A stretch of 64,000 nucleotides of DNA from Brachybacterium sp042666875 (GTDB lineage: Bacteria; Actinomycetota; Actinomycetes; Actinomycetales; Dermabacteraceae): assembly GCF_042666875.1 (NCBI RefSeq), contig NZ_JBHTCX010000017.1:372001-436000 (forward strand). Direction: 5' to 3'. A program made the position numbers and the translations under genes. Of the stretch, positions 1 to 8,692 are shown piece after piece; the stretch's first letter is position 1, and every line of letters begins with the position of its first letter. Below the pieces are notes generated by a model that saw only the letters and a list, made by a program, of their open reading frames with translations, did not search any database and had not been told where the DNA came from.

Positions 1-527
1 ACCTCGGCACCCGCCTTGTCGGTGGCCACCAGGACGCCGACCTGCGGGGGCAGGTCCTTGTTGGTGCGGTGCATGTAGGCGGTGACGACCTCGCCCGAGA
101 CGCGACCGATGCGGCGCACCTGGATCTTCTCGCCCATGGTGGCGCCGGCGTTGGTCAGGGCCTCACCGAAGGAGGTCTCGGCCAGATCGGCGGGCTCGGA
201 GGCGCCGGACTCGACGGCCGCGGCCACGGCCTCGTCGCCCAGGGCGACGAACTTGTCGTTCTTGGCCACGAAGTCGGTCTCGGAGTTGATCTCGACCAGC
301 GTGCCGGTCTGACCCTGGTCGGTGTCGCGCACGTCGACGGCGATCAGGCCCTCGGAGGCGGTGCGGGCCTCACGCTTGGCGATCCCCTTGAGGCCCTTGA
401 CGCGGATCAGCTCGACAGCCTTGGACTTGTCGCCCTCGGCCTCGTCGAGAGCCTTCTTGACGTCGAGCATGCCCGCGCCGGTGGACTCGCGGATCTCCTT
501 GATGTCTGCTGCCGTGTAATTGGCCAT
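1..527 (-). CDS. tsf: Elongation factor Ts, N-terminal part (runs off window)
   Basis: EF-Ts is the cytosolic guanine-nucleotide exchange factor that regenerates EF-Tu-GTP during translation. About 175 codons are visible; the C-terminus lies beyond base 1. The protein begins MANYTAADIKEIRESTGAGM and continues with the conserved MLDVKKALDEA helix and the stretch INSETDFVAKNDKF, the family's EF-Tu-contacting signature. The ATG at 525-527 has an AGGAAGAGG ribosome binding site directly upstream. It lies 113 bases downstream of rpsB on the same strand, the standard rpsB-tsf operon. A strong hairpin sits in the gap and may attenuate read-through. The identification is secure. Confidence 0.97.
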   Translation of the reverse strand, partial: MANYTAADIKEIRESTGAGMLDVKKALDEAEGDKSKAVELIRVKGLKGIAKREARTASEGLIAVDVRDTDQGQTGTLVEINSETDFVAKNDKFVALGDEAVAAAVESGASEPADLAETSFGEALTNAGATMGEKIQVRRIGRVSGEVVTAYMHRTNKDLPPQVGVLVATDKAGAE

Positions 528-602
528 GTTCCTCTTCCTTGTGGGAGCTGCTAGCGGAGGGTGCGGGGCGGGCTTCGGCGATGGCGGGCCCGCCCCGTGG
601 AG

Positions 603-635
603 GGGCCCGGGAGCGACGTTATCGCCCCCGGGCCC
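603..635 (-). terminator. GC-rich hairpin between rpsB and tsf
   Basis: A perfect 9-bp inverted repeat (GGGCCCGGG at 603-611 and CCCGGGCCC at 627-635) encloses a small inner GCGA/TCGC stem. It lies 5 bases after the rpsB stop on the transcribed strand. There is no T-run, so it could be a partial terminator or an mRNA-stabilising 3' hairpin that sets the rpsB to tsf ratio. Confidence 0.5.
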
Positions 636-640
636 GTTGG

Positions 641-1642
641 TCACTCGGCCGCGGTCGGCTCGGTCCGGCCGTCGGTCGCCTCGGAGGCGGACTCGGCCGT
701 CTCGGCCTCGGCGTCCGACGCGCCCGGGGCGGGCTGCTCCACTGCGGATTCGGTGGCCTCGGCCGCAGGGGCCTCGGCGGACTCGGCCGCGGGGGCCTCG
801 GTCGCTGCCGGGGCGTTCTCCGCGACGACGGATTCCTCGGCGGGGGCGTCCTGCTGCTGGACCTCGGACTGCTTGAGCAGCTCGCGCTCCCACTCGGCCA
901 GCGGCTCGGCCTCGACGGCGGAGACGTTCTTCTCGCCGCCGCCGGACTTGGCGTGACGCTCCTGCAGGCCGGCGGCCACGGCGTCGGCCACGACCCGGGT
1001 CAGCAGCGTGACGGAGCGGATCGCGTCGTCGTTGCCGGGGATCGGGTAGGTGACCTCGTCGGGATCGCAGTTGGTGTCCAGGATCGCGACGACCGGGATG
1101 CTCAGCTTCTGCGCCTCGTCGACAGCGAGGTGCTCCTTGTTGGTGTCGACGATCCACACGGCGGAGGGCGCCTTGCCCATGTCGCGGATACCGCCGAGGG
1201 TCTTCTCCAGCTTGTCCTTCTCGCGGCGCATCATCAGCAGCTCCTTCTTGGTGCGGCCGGAGGAGGCCACATCGTCGAAGTCGATCTGCTCGAGCTCCTT
1301 GAGGCGGTTCACGCGCGCGGAGACGGTCTGCAGGTTGGTGAGCATGCCGCCCAGCCAGCGCTGGTTGACGTAGGGCATGCCCACGCGGGTGGCCTGCTCC
1401 TGGATGGAGCCCTGGGCCTGCTTCTTGGTGCCGACGAACAGGATCGTGCCGCCGTGGGCGACGGTCTGCTTGACGAAGTCGTAGGCCTTGTCGATGTACG
1501 ACAGGGTCTGCATGAGGTCGACGATGTAGATGCCGTTGCGCTCGGTGAAGATGAAGCGACGGACCTTCGGGTTCCACCGACGGGTCTGGTGACCGAAGTG
1601 GACGCCGCTCTCCAGGAGCTGGCGCATGGTGACGACTGCCAT
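641..1642 (-). CDS. rpsB: 30S ribosomal protein S2 with long acidic tail
   Basis: S2 is a structural protein of the small ribosomal subunit. The start MAVVTMRQLLESGVHFGHQT and the motifs NPKVRRFIF, GTKKQAQGSIQ and QRWLGGMLTN are diagnostic. The globular S2 core ends near residue 228. About 100 further residues form an Ala/Glu/Ser/Pro-rich, strongly acidic tail, so the protein (333 aa) is much longer than the usual 240-280. The ATG at 1640-1642 has an AAGAGGAC ribosome binding site. It is followed by tsf. The acidic extension has no recognisable domain and is probably disordered. Confidence 0.97.
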   Translation of the reverse strand: MAVVTMRQLLESGVHFGHQTRRWNPKVRRFIFTERNGIYIVDLMQTLSYIDKAYDFVKQTVAHGGTILFVGTKKQAQGSIQEQATRVGMPYVNQRWLGGMLTNLQTVSARVNRLKELEQIDFDDVASSGRTKKELLMMRREKDKLEKTLGGIRDMGKAPSAVWIVDTNKEHLAVDEAQKLSIPVVAILDTNCDPDEVTYPIPGNDDAIRSVTLLTRVVADAVAAGLQERHAKSGGGEKNVSAVEAEPLAEWERELLKQSEVQQQDAPAEESVVAENAPAATEAPAAESAEAPAAEATESAVEQPAPGASDAEAETAESASEATDGRTEPTAAE

Positions 1643-2032
1643 GATGGTGTCCTCTTATCTAGGCCTGGGCTCGCACGACTCGCCCGGTGGGGCGTCCGCG
1701 GTCATCGCGCAGGACCTTCGTTCTCGGTTCTTCCCCGTCACCGGTCGATGCGGGGCCTGGTGCCCGGGAAGCCGGCCGCCCCGGCGGCGGCCCGCGCGCG
1801 AGGCGCGGAGGCGACCGAGGACCGTTGGCCGGCGAGCCCTGATGGGCACGCGAAGTCATCCGGACGGACCGGATGCTGTCTCGAGTCTATCTGACGCTCA
1901 CAGTCGGCACAGCGCGTCGTGCATCACGCCGCGGGGTGTGTCGGCGCGGCGATCGTTCCTCCCCAGGACCTCTTCGTCCACCGGGTCCTCGTCCCGGATG
2001 ACGCGGTCGGCCGACGTGGCGAGGATGCCGCT
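1643..2032. promoter_or_regulatory. rpsB leader and divergent intergenic region
   Basis: This 390-bp gap separates divergent rpsB and the M23 gene. On the minus strand a plausible -10 (TAGACT, 1884-1889) would give an rpsB leader of about 235 nt. The leader is very GC-rich with nested inverted repeats around 1770-1810, so a structured, possibly autoregulatory S2 leader is likely, but I recognise no named RNA family. The -35 is weak. The M23 gene has a GAGGA ribosome binding site at the right end. Confidence 0.4.
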
Positions 2033-2632
2033 ATGACTTCTCGAGACGCCCTCGATCGCCGGCCGGCCCGACAGCGGATCCTGGTCCTGGTCCGGGCCGT
2101 GCTGGTCGTACTGTGCCTGGTGGCCGCCTTCGTCGTCGCCATGCCCGGCTCGGCGCGCGCCGAGGAGGTGCGCTGGACGTGGCCGACACCGGCTCCCCAT
2201 GACGTCGTCGCACCCTTCGACGCTCCGGACACCCCCTACGGACCCGGCCACCGCGGGATCGACATCGCGGTGACCGGAGAGGGCGCCGCGGTGCATGCGG
2301 TCGACTCGGGCACGGTGCGCTTCACCGGATCGGTGGCTGGGCGTCCCGTGGTCTCGGTGCGGCACGCCGATGGCCTGATCTCCACCTACGAACCGGTCGC
2401 CGGCGAGGTGGTGGAGGGGCAGACGGTCCGCGCCGGGGACGTGCTCGGACGGATCACGCCGGGCGGCACGCGGTCGCATTGCGCTCAGATGTGTCTGCAT
2501 CTGGGTGCGCGGCGCGCTCAGGGCTACGTGGATCCGATGGTGCTGCTGGGAGCGCGGGGACCGAGTGTGCTGCTGCCGCTGGCCCATCACGGGGCTCCCG
2601 GGGCGCGCGATGCTGTCGACGCCGGCCCGTGA
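2033..2632 (+). CDS. Secreted M23-like (LytM-type) peptidase domain protein
   Basis: A 199-aa exported protein. The N-terminus has an Arg-rich start, a hydrophobic segment (residues about 15-34) and a signal-peptidase-like site after SARA. The mature part has the M23 fold signature, with a HRGIDIAV motif, a conserved GxVxxGQxVxAGxxLG-type turn (EGQTVRAGDVLGRI) and a final CLHLGAR in place of the catalytic HxH. Only one of the usual His residues is clear there, so it may bind rather than cut peptidoglycan. I chose the ATG at 2033 because it follows GAGGA and gives a proper signal peptide; an in-frame upstream ATG at 1919 lacks this. Its place between xerC and rpsB is standard in actinobacteria. 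It converges with xerC, with 5 bases between the ends. Confidence 0.85.
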   Translation: MTSRDALDRRPARQRILVLVRAVLVVLCLVAAFVVAMPGSARAEEVRWTWPTPAPHDVVAPFDAPDTPYGPGHRGIDIAVTGEGAAVHAVDSGTVRFTGSVAGRPVVSVRHADGLISTYEPVAGEVVEGQTVRAGDVLGRITPGGTRSHCAQMCLHLGARRAQGYVDPMVLLGARGPSVLLPLAHHGAPGARDAVDAGP

Positions 2633-2637
2633 GCAGA

Positions 2638-3732
2638 TCAGGCGCGCGGGTGTGCCTGGTCGACGGTGCGGCGGAGCCGCTCGGCGCTGACGTGGGTGTA
2701 GATCTGGGTGGTCGCGAGTGAGGAGTGTCCGAGGAAGTCCTGGACGCTGCGCAGGTCGGCGCCGCCCTCGACGAGGTGCGTGGCGGCGCTGTGACGCAGC
2801 GTGTGCGGGGATATGTGCCTCGAGATGCCGGCCTCGGCGGCGTACCGATCCAGCAGCGTGCGCACGGCGCGATCACCGAGTCTGCCGCCACGGGCGCCGA
2901 GGAACAGTGCGTCGCCGGCGCGAGTCGCGCCCGCGCCGCCGGCTCGCGCGAGGACGGGCCGACCCTCGCGCTCCCAGTGCTCCACAGCGGCGAGCGCCGG
3001 GGCGCCGACGGGGACGATGCGTTCTTTGTCGCCCTTTCCCCGGACTCGGACGGTGCCTCGGGAACGGTCGATGCCGCTGCGGTCCAGGGCGACCAGCTCC
3101 GAGACCCGCAGTCCGGAGGAGTAGAGCAGTTCAAGGACCGCGGCGTCGCGCAGCACCATCGCGCGCCGGGCAGGATCGTCAGGCACGCCCGGGGAGCCGG
3201 GGACCTCGGCGCCGTCGGACGGGACGGCGCCGCCTGCGCCATCAGCACCATCGAGGCCGGCACGTGCATCGGCGTCGCTGCCTGTTCCGGACGCCTCGCC
3301 GCGTCCTCCGGTCCCGGAGGGGCCCGTCTGTGCCGGCACGATCCGGTCCAGCAGGTGCCCGGCCTGCTCACTGGAGAGCACAGTGGGCAGGTGGCGGCCC
3401 CGCCGGGGTGCTTTCAATCGGCCGCCCACGTCGTGCGGGATGCGGCCGGTGGCGGCGAGCCATGTGGTGAAGGTGCGGGCCGCGGCGGCCGACCGCGCCA
3501 GCGTGCTCGCCCCCACGCCGCTCTCCGCCCGCGCTGCGAGCCATGAGCGCAGGGCGGCGACGTCGAGCTCGGGGAGCTCGATGCGTTCGACCTCGCGCAG
3601 ATGCTCGAGCAGGTGGGCGGCCTCCCGGCGGTAGGCGCGCATGGTGTGCTCCGAGCGCCCCCGTTCGAGGCGGAGATGGTCGCTGAAGGCGTCGAGCACG
3701 GCGTCCTCGGCGCTGCTGCGGTCTGTGCCCAT
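2638..3732 (-). CDS. xerC: Tyrosine recombinase XerC-like, with linker insertion
   Basis: Site-specific tyrosine recombinase predicted to resolve chromosome dimers at dif with a XerD partner. In the 364-aa protein the N-terminal SAM-like core-binding domain covers residues 10-130. The catalytic domain shows Arg209 (SSGLRVSEL), a GKGDKER lysine hairpin (about 233-236), His310-x2-Arg313 (HTLRHSAATHL), His336 (LGHSSLATT) and the nucleophile Tyr345 (QIYTHV), so all active-site residues are present. Residues about 133-188 are a Gly/Ala/Asp/Pro-rich low-complexity insert between the domains, not seen in typical 300-aa XerC. The ATG at 3732 has a GGGAG site 9 bases upstream; an ATG at 3750 is a weaker alternative. 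It normally follows dprA, and here a dprA remnant is directly upstream. Confidence 0.9.
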   Translation of the reverse strand: MGTDRSSAEDAVLDAFSDHLRLERGRSEHTMRAYRREAAHLLEHLREVERIELPELDVAALRSWLAARAESGVGASTLARSAAAARTFTTWLAATGRIPHDVGGRLKAPRRGRHLPTVLSSEQAGHLLDRIVPAQTGPSGTGGRGEASGTGSDADARAGLDGADGAGGAVPSDGAEVPGSPGVPDDPARRAMVLRDAAVLELLYSSGLRVSELVALDRSGIDRSRGTVRVRGKGDKERIVPVGAPALAAVEHWEREGRPVLARAGGAGATRAGDALFLGARGGRLGDRAVRTLLDRYAAEAGISRHISPHTLRHSAATHLVEGGADLRSVQDFLGHSSLATTQIYTHVSAERLRRTVDQAHPRA

Positions 3733-3775
3733 GTCCCCAGTCTCCCGCATCCAGGCGTCCCCGGCCGGGAGGACG

Positions 3776-4108
3776 TCAGCCGGTGCGCACGCGTCGCACC
3801 CTCTCCCCCACGTCCTCGACGAGCCCCAGCAGACGCAGCCGCGCCAGGGCGGATTCGACCTCGACGGCCTCGAAGCCGATCTCCCGGACGATGCGCGCAA
3901 CCGGCAGGCTGGAGCGCGGCGGCACAGCATCGAGCACCCGACGATCGGCGGGCGTGAGCAGGTCCAGCTCGTCCTGGACGAGACCCAGCTCTCCGGAACC
4001 CGTGAACCCGTACCACCGGGCCCCGATCAGGCTTCCGGGCGCAGTTTGTAACCCAGTGGCAGCAGTATCGAGACACCGACTTTGTTTCCTGTGCGGCGGC
4101 CGAAGCAC
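3776..4108 (-). pseudogene. dprA: dprA C-terminal remnant
   Basis: The last 60-70 codons of this frame (LTPADRRVLDAVP ... LLGLVEDVGERV) match the C-terminal winged-helix domain of DprA, the protein that loads RecA on incoming single-stranded DNA in natural transformation. The Rossmann-fold domain that carries the conserved GSRxxS and GGARGID motifs is missing. Beyond roughly base 3990-4020 the frame reads into unrelated sequence, and no full-length frame continues. The position directly before xerC is the normal place for dprA. I infer that the accessory island removed the 5' part of dprA, together with comM and yraN. The stub is very unlikely to be functional. Confidence 0.75.
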
Positions 4109-4215
4109 CTTGACGACGAACTCGACCTTCGCCCGTGGGACCGGGTGCTCCGAACAGTCGGCAGAGTTTCCACAGTGCTCGCCGGAACCTCACACCCTCC
4201 GCGTAGGCTCAAGTC

Positions 4216-4410
4216 ATGGACGATGTGAGCGCCCACGGAGGCCTCGAACCATCTGCACCCAGAGACGAGAGTTACCGAACCTGCTCCGTATGCGGAGGAG
4301 ACTGCGAGCCTGAGCCGACCGCCATGGACGGCCTCGGCGTACGCGTCATGTTTGTCTGCCCGGAGCACGGCCTCCATTCGATCGTCGACCCGTTCCACGG
4401 CGAGCATTGA
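4216..4410 (+). CDS. Small zinc-ribbon-like protein
   Basis: A 64-aa protein with paired cysteine/histidine ligands, CSVCGGDC near the middle and CPEHG about 20 residues later, which suggests one small zinc-binding fold. The C-terminal phrase HSIVDPF is compact and hydrophobic. No close upstream Shine-Dalgarno site is obvious before the ATG at 4216. It stands alone on the plus strand between the dprA stub and decayed genes. It could be a small regulator or an orphan fragment; the function is unknown. Confidence 0.5.
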   Translation: MDDVSAHGGLEPSAPRDESYRTCSVCGGDCEPEPTAMDGLGVRVMFVCPEHGLHSIVDPFHGEH

Positions 4411-4578
4411 CTCCCGCCGGCACGCCGCACTGATTCGACGCGAGTCGCCAGATCGAACCGCGCGCAAGAATCCAGCGCGCCGCCTCAAGGAACGAGGGCG
4501 TGTCTCCTAAGTTCGCGGGGGCCCGGTGTGATGGCGGGTTAGGGGATGCACTGACGGCAACCTCGGACAAGAGCACGT

Positions 4579-5199
4579 TCATGAGATGCCCCGGGTGCGC
4601 CGACTCGTACTGCGTCCCTCGCGCGAAGCTGGTTGCTGATCGTGGCGACCGAGAAGCCAATGCACCCATGTGGGCCCTCGCCCCAGTGCTCGCGACAGTG
4701 TCTGCATCGGGACGCCATCATCGACAAGTTCCCGGCACGCAAGTGCCAGCAGCAGACCGTGCTCGCCAGCGGTGTCCCGGTGACCCGGTCGAGCTCGTGG
4801 AGCGTACGGACAAGTTGCGTAGAGCCCGCTGATGCGTTCGACCTCTGCCTCCGTCGGCTCACGACGCGCAGACAGCCGTGGGTATCGACTCCTGGGCACA
4901 CCGCCAGCGCGTTCGATCGCAGTGCGCACCGCCGTCCTCGAGCAACCCAGCGCCGACGCGATTACTTGGATCGACTCGCCCCGGCCACGTCGGAGCGCCA
5001 CTTGATCCGGGTCGGCGACAGGACGCTGGTCCCAGCGACGAAAATCCACCGCGTACCTCTCCGTGGTCAGACGACGCACATGCCCAGGATGAAGGTCGAA
5101 GTCCTCGGCAATCTGTACCTAGGACTCCCCCGCGGCGTATCGCTCACAGGCCACAGCGGCGATCCGCTCGCGCTCCCCCTGCGTCAGACGCCCAGGCAT
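4579..5199 (-). pseudogene. Helix-turn-helix protein interrupted by an in-frame TAG
   Basis: Reading from the ATG at 5197-5199, the frame starts MPGRLTQGERERIAAVACER and reaches AAGES, then hits TAG. The same frame then continues without a break through VQIAEDFDLHPGHVRRLTTE, a good helix-turn-helix. A second HTH follows (IQVIASALGCSRTAVRTAI) and a third near the C-terminus (MQTLSRALGRGPTWVHWLLG). The run of HTH units resembles a resolvase-invertase or transposase-type DNA-binding protein. Because one frame is coherent on both sides of the stop, this looks like a single recent nonsense mutation. A product starting at the internal GTG (5077-5079) would lack the first unit. It lies among other decayed genes. 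Confidence 0.6.
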
Positions 5200-5284
5200 A
5201 CAGCGGTGAAGTCGGGATGCTTCGCGATCATCAAAACAGTATGCCGCGTGAACCGCGCCCCCTCGGGACCGCGGTAGTATTGCC

Positions 5285-6099
5285 TTACCACGACCGGTTC
5301 CGCCTGCTTCGGCAGGCCCAGGACCGGTCCTCACTATCCCGGCGGACTTCTCGGCAGTGGTGGTAGAGGCGAACACCCCTCTCACGACGGAACTCAACCC
5401 GGGGCGCGTCAATTTCAAGCCGTTCCAGGATCTTAGTCCCGAGCGGCTCGCCGTCGCGGACGCGGGCGCGCTCGTGCACGGACGGCTCCAGCAGTTGCAG
5501 CGCGAAGCGAGGCACGGGCTTGCGCGCGATCTCAACCACCCCGTCGAGCACCTCGACGACGCTATCCGGAAGCGCGATGTCCGCCGAGCCCAAATCGCAG
5601 CGCACATCGTTGCGCGCCACCTGACCACCTCGCATCGCTGCCAGCGTGCGCTCCGACGGCGCGATGACTGCATTGGTGCTCGACGTTCTTCTTTGCCCCG
5701 CCGTACGCGACGTAGTCGTATCGCAGCGGCGCACCCGACAGGAGCCTGCGGTGGATGCTGAAGATCCGCATGCAGTCATCGAGGGCGAAGTCTCCGCAGT
5801 ACTTCTCGGCGACGTCGAGCGCGAGCTGCTCGAGGAGGTCCACGCTCTTCGGCACGATGTCCGCCACCTCATCGCTGAGCCGAGCAAGCGGGAGATACTC
5901 CCCGAACAGCCCGTTCCACGACACGACGACGTCGTAGTTGAGCGCCTATGTCTCCATCAGGACGTCCAGGCCCACTGGGTCCTCCCCGCGGGCAGATCTC
6001 GCCCTCCCATGCGTCGAGCGCTTCGCACCGGGTGAATGTTTGATCTGTGACGGCGTTGAGCTCGCCGAGGCGATTGGGTGCCCAGCATTCGATCGGCAC
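5285..6099 (-). pseudogene. Frameshifted, unrecognised gene
   Basis: Protein-like sequence on the minus strand jumps between frames. It starts MPIECWAPNRLGELNAV (6097-6099), then EGEICPRG, shifts to a frame reading DPVGLDVLMET then TAG, and resumes in the same frame as ALNYDVVVSWNGLFGEYLPL through MRIFSIHRRLLSG to about base 5680. It shifts again to a frame reading ADIALPDSVVEVLDGVVEIA and ending near 5285. At least two frameshifts and one stop are needed to rebuild a protein of about 250 residues. The CPxxG site at the first break may be the remains of a Cys pair. I do not recognise the family. The best explanation is a gene in decay. Confidence 0.5.
5292..5329 (-). terminator. Nested hairpin near end of decayed gene
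   Basis: An outer GACCGGT/ACCGGTC repeat (5292-5298 and 5323-5329) encloses a perfect 6-bp GCCTGC/GCAGGC stem (5302-5317) with a tetraloop. It lies at the 3' end of the decayed minus-strand gene and could be its terminator. No T-run follows. Confidence 0.35.
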
Positions 6100-6228
6100 C
6101 TCGCCGGTGTGCCCCGGGCATAGCCGACATCAAAGAAACCGGTCCTCCGCCCCTGTTCTGATTCGTCCCCTTAGAAGACCGTGCACCGGGCCTCTGACAC
6201 CGAAGGCAGGGCGGGCTTCGCTGCCGAC

Positions 6229-6576
6229 CTACTGCCGCTGTTTCGGCGGACCCCACACTGTCACGCTCGCCGTGCGGGCGTCATCGTGCTCGAGAGACTC
6301 GAGGAGGTCCCGGACCGAGTCCTCGGCTTCCGACCTTTCGGTGCACTGCGTCACGCCCACGCCATCGACGTGGAGCTCGTAGCCGCCGCGCCACGGCACG
6401 AGCCGAACCGTGAAGCCGCTCTGCCAGGTCTTGCCCTCCGGACCATGCACATCCGGGCAGTCGCCGACGCAGCACCCGCAGACCGCGACCCCGCCGTGGA
6501 TGAGATCCGCACTGTTCCCACACGCGCAATCCTGGTCGCACTGACACGGGGTCTGTTCCTTGGGCTCGATCACCAT
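6229..6576 (-). CDS. Cysteine-rich protein with HicB-like half
   Basis: A 115-aa protein if started at the ATG at 6574-6576. Residues about 9-45 hold many cysteines in close pairs (CQCDQDCAC, then CGCCVGDC), suggesting metal binding. The second half (FTVRLVPWRGGYELHVDGVG ... AEDSVRDLLESL) looks like the beta-strand/helix pattern of HicB-type antitoxin folds. No HicA-like partner is next to it. The upstream Shine-Dalgarno site is weak, and an in-frame start at 6657 exists. The opposite strand is also open here, but this strand gives a more protein-like composition. Function unknown. Confidence 0.45.
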   Translation of the reverse strand: MVIEPKEQTPCQCDQDCACGNSADLIHGGVAVCGCCVGDCPDVHGPEGKTWQSGFTVRLVPWRGGYELHVDGVGVTQCTERSEAEDSVRDLLESLEHDDARTASVTVWGPPKQRQ

Positions 6577-6674
6577 GGCACCCACGATAGGGCGCAGCAC
6601 GGACACGCTCTTCGCCTGCAGACACCGCTCAACACGGAGCCATCTCGCCGGACCCAATGGTCCTCGGCTCGAGA

Positions 6675-7487
6675 TCAGTTGCGGTTGAGCCCATGCTTCC
6701 GCGTGTCGAGGGCGAGCTTGAAATGGCTCTCGGCCTCATCGATCACCCGCGTCGGTGTCGCCGGGTCGAAGACCCTCAGGATCGAATAGCGGAAGCTGCT
6801 CGGGTCGACGTTGCGCAGCTCGACATTGCCGCCGTGGCCGTTGGCCGCGTAGGCGCTCCAGCGCTGGCGGATGCTCTCCGCGCCGTCGGCCTTGCCGATG
6901 TACTGGCGGCCGTCGCGGGTGTCGGTGATGAGGTAGATGCCGACCACGGATGACAGCGCCGTCCGCCAGGCGGCGTACCGGTGCTCGCGCATGACCGCCT
7001 GCAGCTGAGAGACGTCGAGGACCAGCCGATCGAAGCCGAGGAACGGCACTGGCCGCGCATCGGCGATCTCCACAACCGGGTAGCCGGCCGCCGTCGGTCC
7101 ATTGAGCCGCCAGGTGCGCGGTGACCTCCAGCCGATCACGAGGCGGTTCCTGAGGTCGGCGAGGTGCTCTGAGGCGACCAGGTTGAAGGTGCGCAGAGCA
7201 CCGTCGTTGGAGACCTCGCCGCAGTTCTCTAGAACCGACCACAAACGAGCGCGATCTCCTCCTTCGCGGATGAAAACCACCCAAAACTTCGGCGGGACTG
7301 CCGGGAAGATGCGCGGTTTCGCCGACTGCTCGCTCGTGTACGCGAGGACCTCGTCATCGGTCGAGTCGGCGTTGATGCCAGGCAGACCAGTGTCCTCGTG
7401 CTCGCGCACGAAGGCGTGGCGGATCGCTTGGGTCTCGGCGGGGTCGATCCCGGCGCTGCGGAGGATTGCGTCGAGGGTCAGGGTCAT
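6675..7487 (-). CDS. GIY-YIG nuclease domain protein of the hsd operon
   Basis: A 270-aa protein. The C-terminal ~90 residues are a GIY-YIG nuclease domain: GIYLITDT, QYIGKA, a conserved Arg in IRQRWSAY, a catalytic-type Glu in DEAESHFK and the closing Asn in GLNRN, so the expected active-site residues are present. The first ~170 residues have no family I recognise; they include a PFLGFDRLVLDVSQLQ segment often seen just before such domains. It overlaps the upstream membrane-protein gene by 4 bases (ATGA) and is the last gene of the operon beginning with hsdM. I infer a role as an additional DNA nuclease or as a regulator linked to the type I restriction system. Substrate unknown. Confidence 0.75.
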   Translation of the reverse strand: MTLTLDAILRSAGIDPAETQAIRHAFVREHEDTGLPGINADSTDDEVLAYTSEQSAKPRIFPAVPPKFWVVFIREGGDRARLWSVLENCGEVSNDGALRTFNLVASEHLADLRNRLVIGWRSPRTWRLNGPTAAGYPVVEIADARPVPFLGFDRLVLDVSQLQAVMREHRYAAWRTALSSVVGIYLITDTRDGRQYIGKADGAESIRQRWSAYAANGHGGNVELRNVDPSSFRYSILRVFDPATPTRVIDEAESHFKLALDTRKHGLNRN

Positions 7488-8689
7488 GGGGCTTTGGCCG
7501 CCTCGGACTTGCCGAGCGCCTCTGTGGCGTCCTTCACGAGGTCCGACAATTGGGCGGAGTCCACGTCACCGGCGTACTTGGCAGCGTCGCGGTGAGAGAA
7601 CCGGGACAGAACATTCTGGACGAGCACCGCGTCGCCGACCTGCACGCGCGCGCTGAGCCGAACTTTGTCATCCGAGTTGGCGTAGAACGGAGCCAGCGCC
7701 TTGAGCGAGAGCGCGACGTCTTCAGCGGTGTCGGCCTCGCGGAAGTGCCTGCCGGACTCGCGGAGCAAGAGCGCGCCGAACGCGCCGATCACGATGGCTA
7801 CCGAAGCGCGCAAGATGCCGCCGCCGACGGAGATGTCGAAGTTGTTGGCGATAGCCTCGCTGACGATGAAGTAGCCGACGGCCCCGGCGAAGAAGAATGC
7901 GGCCAACGCACTCGCTCGGATCCACTGAGCAGCACGTCGCTCGCGTTTCGCCCGCCCATACCAGTCGCCAGCGCTGAGGTCTCCCGCAGCGTGCTCGGCG
8001 AGAGCATTGCCGGCTCTTGCCGTAGCCGCGAGGGTCGCCACATGCTCCAGGGCCTTGGAGTCGTGCTCATGATCAGTTTCGTCGCGTTGCTTCTTCCATG
8101 CACCCAGCGATTCGCTCCACTCGTCATCGATCTTCGTCTCGGCCGAAGAGCCGATATCTGCAATGTTCTTGCGTTCGGTCTCGATGTCGGTGGCCAACTC
8201 ATCCAGTCGCTTGCTGACGCCGTCGAGCTCATCGAGGCGCGCATGCAGCGACGCCTCGGTCTTCTTGACTTTGTCCTCTAGCTGGTCGAGACGCGCCGTG
8301 CGAGCCTCGATCTCCTTGTCGAGAAGCTCAACGTAATTGCTCGTGAGCTCCTTCGGTGGAGGCAGTGGGAGCGTACGCAGCGCTCCCTGCAATCGCCAGA
8401 TCCTTTGCGGGTTCTGCGGCTGGTACTGGACACCTACGTACTGGCGGAACTCTCCGTCGCCGGTCTGCAGCTCATTGAGCGCGGCGCTCAATTCGTCGAG
8501 GGTGCTGAGGTACAGAGCAGGCTGCTGGGCGAGCTTCGTCTTCTTTGCTTCGGACAGCCACTCGACGACGTCCTTGCGCATCTGCTCCGTTTTGGCATCG
8601 TCGTATCGAGCCGCCTTGAGAGCGTCCAGCTTGAGGTCCAGAGTCTCCCAGACCTTGTGTGAGCGATAACGCTGGCTACCTGTCGCCAT
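7484..8689 (-). CDS. Coiled-coil protein with two membrane segments, hsd operon
   Basis: A 401-aa protein of unknown function. Residues about 115-200 are strongly heptad-like and charged (LLDKEIEARTARLDQLEDKV onwards), predicting a long coiled coil. Two adjacent hydrophobic segments follow, AAFFFAGAVGYFIVSEAI and ILRASVAIVIGAFGALLL, separated by a short loop, then a ~90-residue soluble tail. The ATG at 8687-8689 has a GGAAAGGTAGG site and lies 3 bases after the hsdR stop. Its own stop overlaps the GIY-YIG gene by 4 bases. The tight linkage suggests co-expression with the restriction system. A membrane-anchored sensor or effector is possible but not shown by the sequence. Confidence 0.7.
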   Translation of the reverse strand: MATGSQRYRSHKVWETLDLKLDALKAARYDDAKTEQMRKDVVEWLSEAKKTKLAQQPALYLSTLDELSAALNELQTGDGEFRQYVGVQYQPQNPQRIWRLQGALRTLPLPPPKELTSNYVELLDKEIEARTARLDQLEDKVKKTEASLHARLDELDGVSKRLDELATDIETERKNIADIGSSAETKIDDEWSESLGAWKKQRDETDHEHDSKALEHVATLAATARAGNALAEHAAGDLSAGDWYGRAKRERRAAQWIRASALAAFFFAGAVGYFIVSEAIANNFDISVGGGILRASVAIVIGAFGALLLRESGRHFREADTAEDVALSLKALAPFYANSDDKVRLSARVQVGDAVLVQNVLSRFSHRDAAKYAGDVDSAQLSDLVKDATEALGKSEAAKAP

Positions 8690-8692
8690 GTC

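Noticed and set aside
539..1894. Long plus-strand reading frame opposite rpsB
   Set aside because: It is Gly/Leu/Ala-rich, has no ribosome binding site and lies exactly antisense to a confident ribosomal gene; a mirror frame of high-GC coding sequence.
4579..5199. Programmed read-through of the TAG in the HTH gene
   Set aside because: No suppressor tRNA, pyrrolysine signal or conserved context is visible, and adjacent genes are also decayed, so simple inactivation is more likely.
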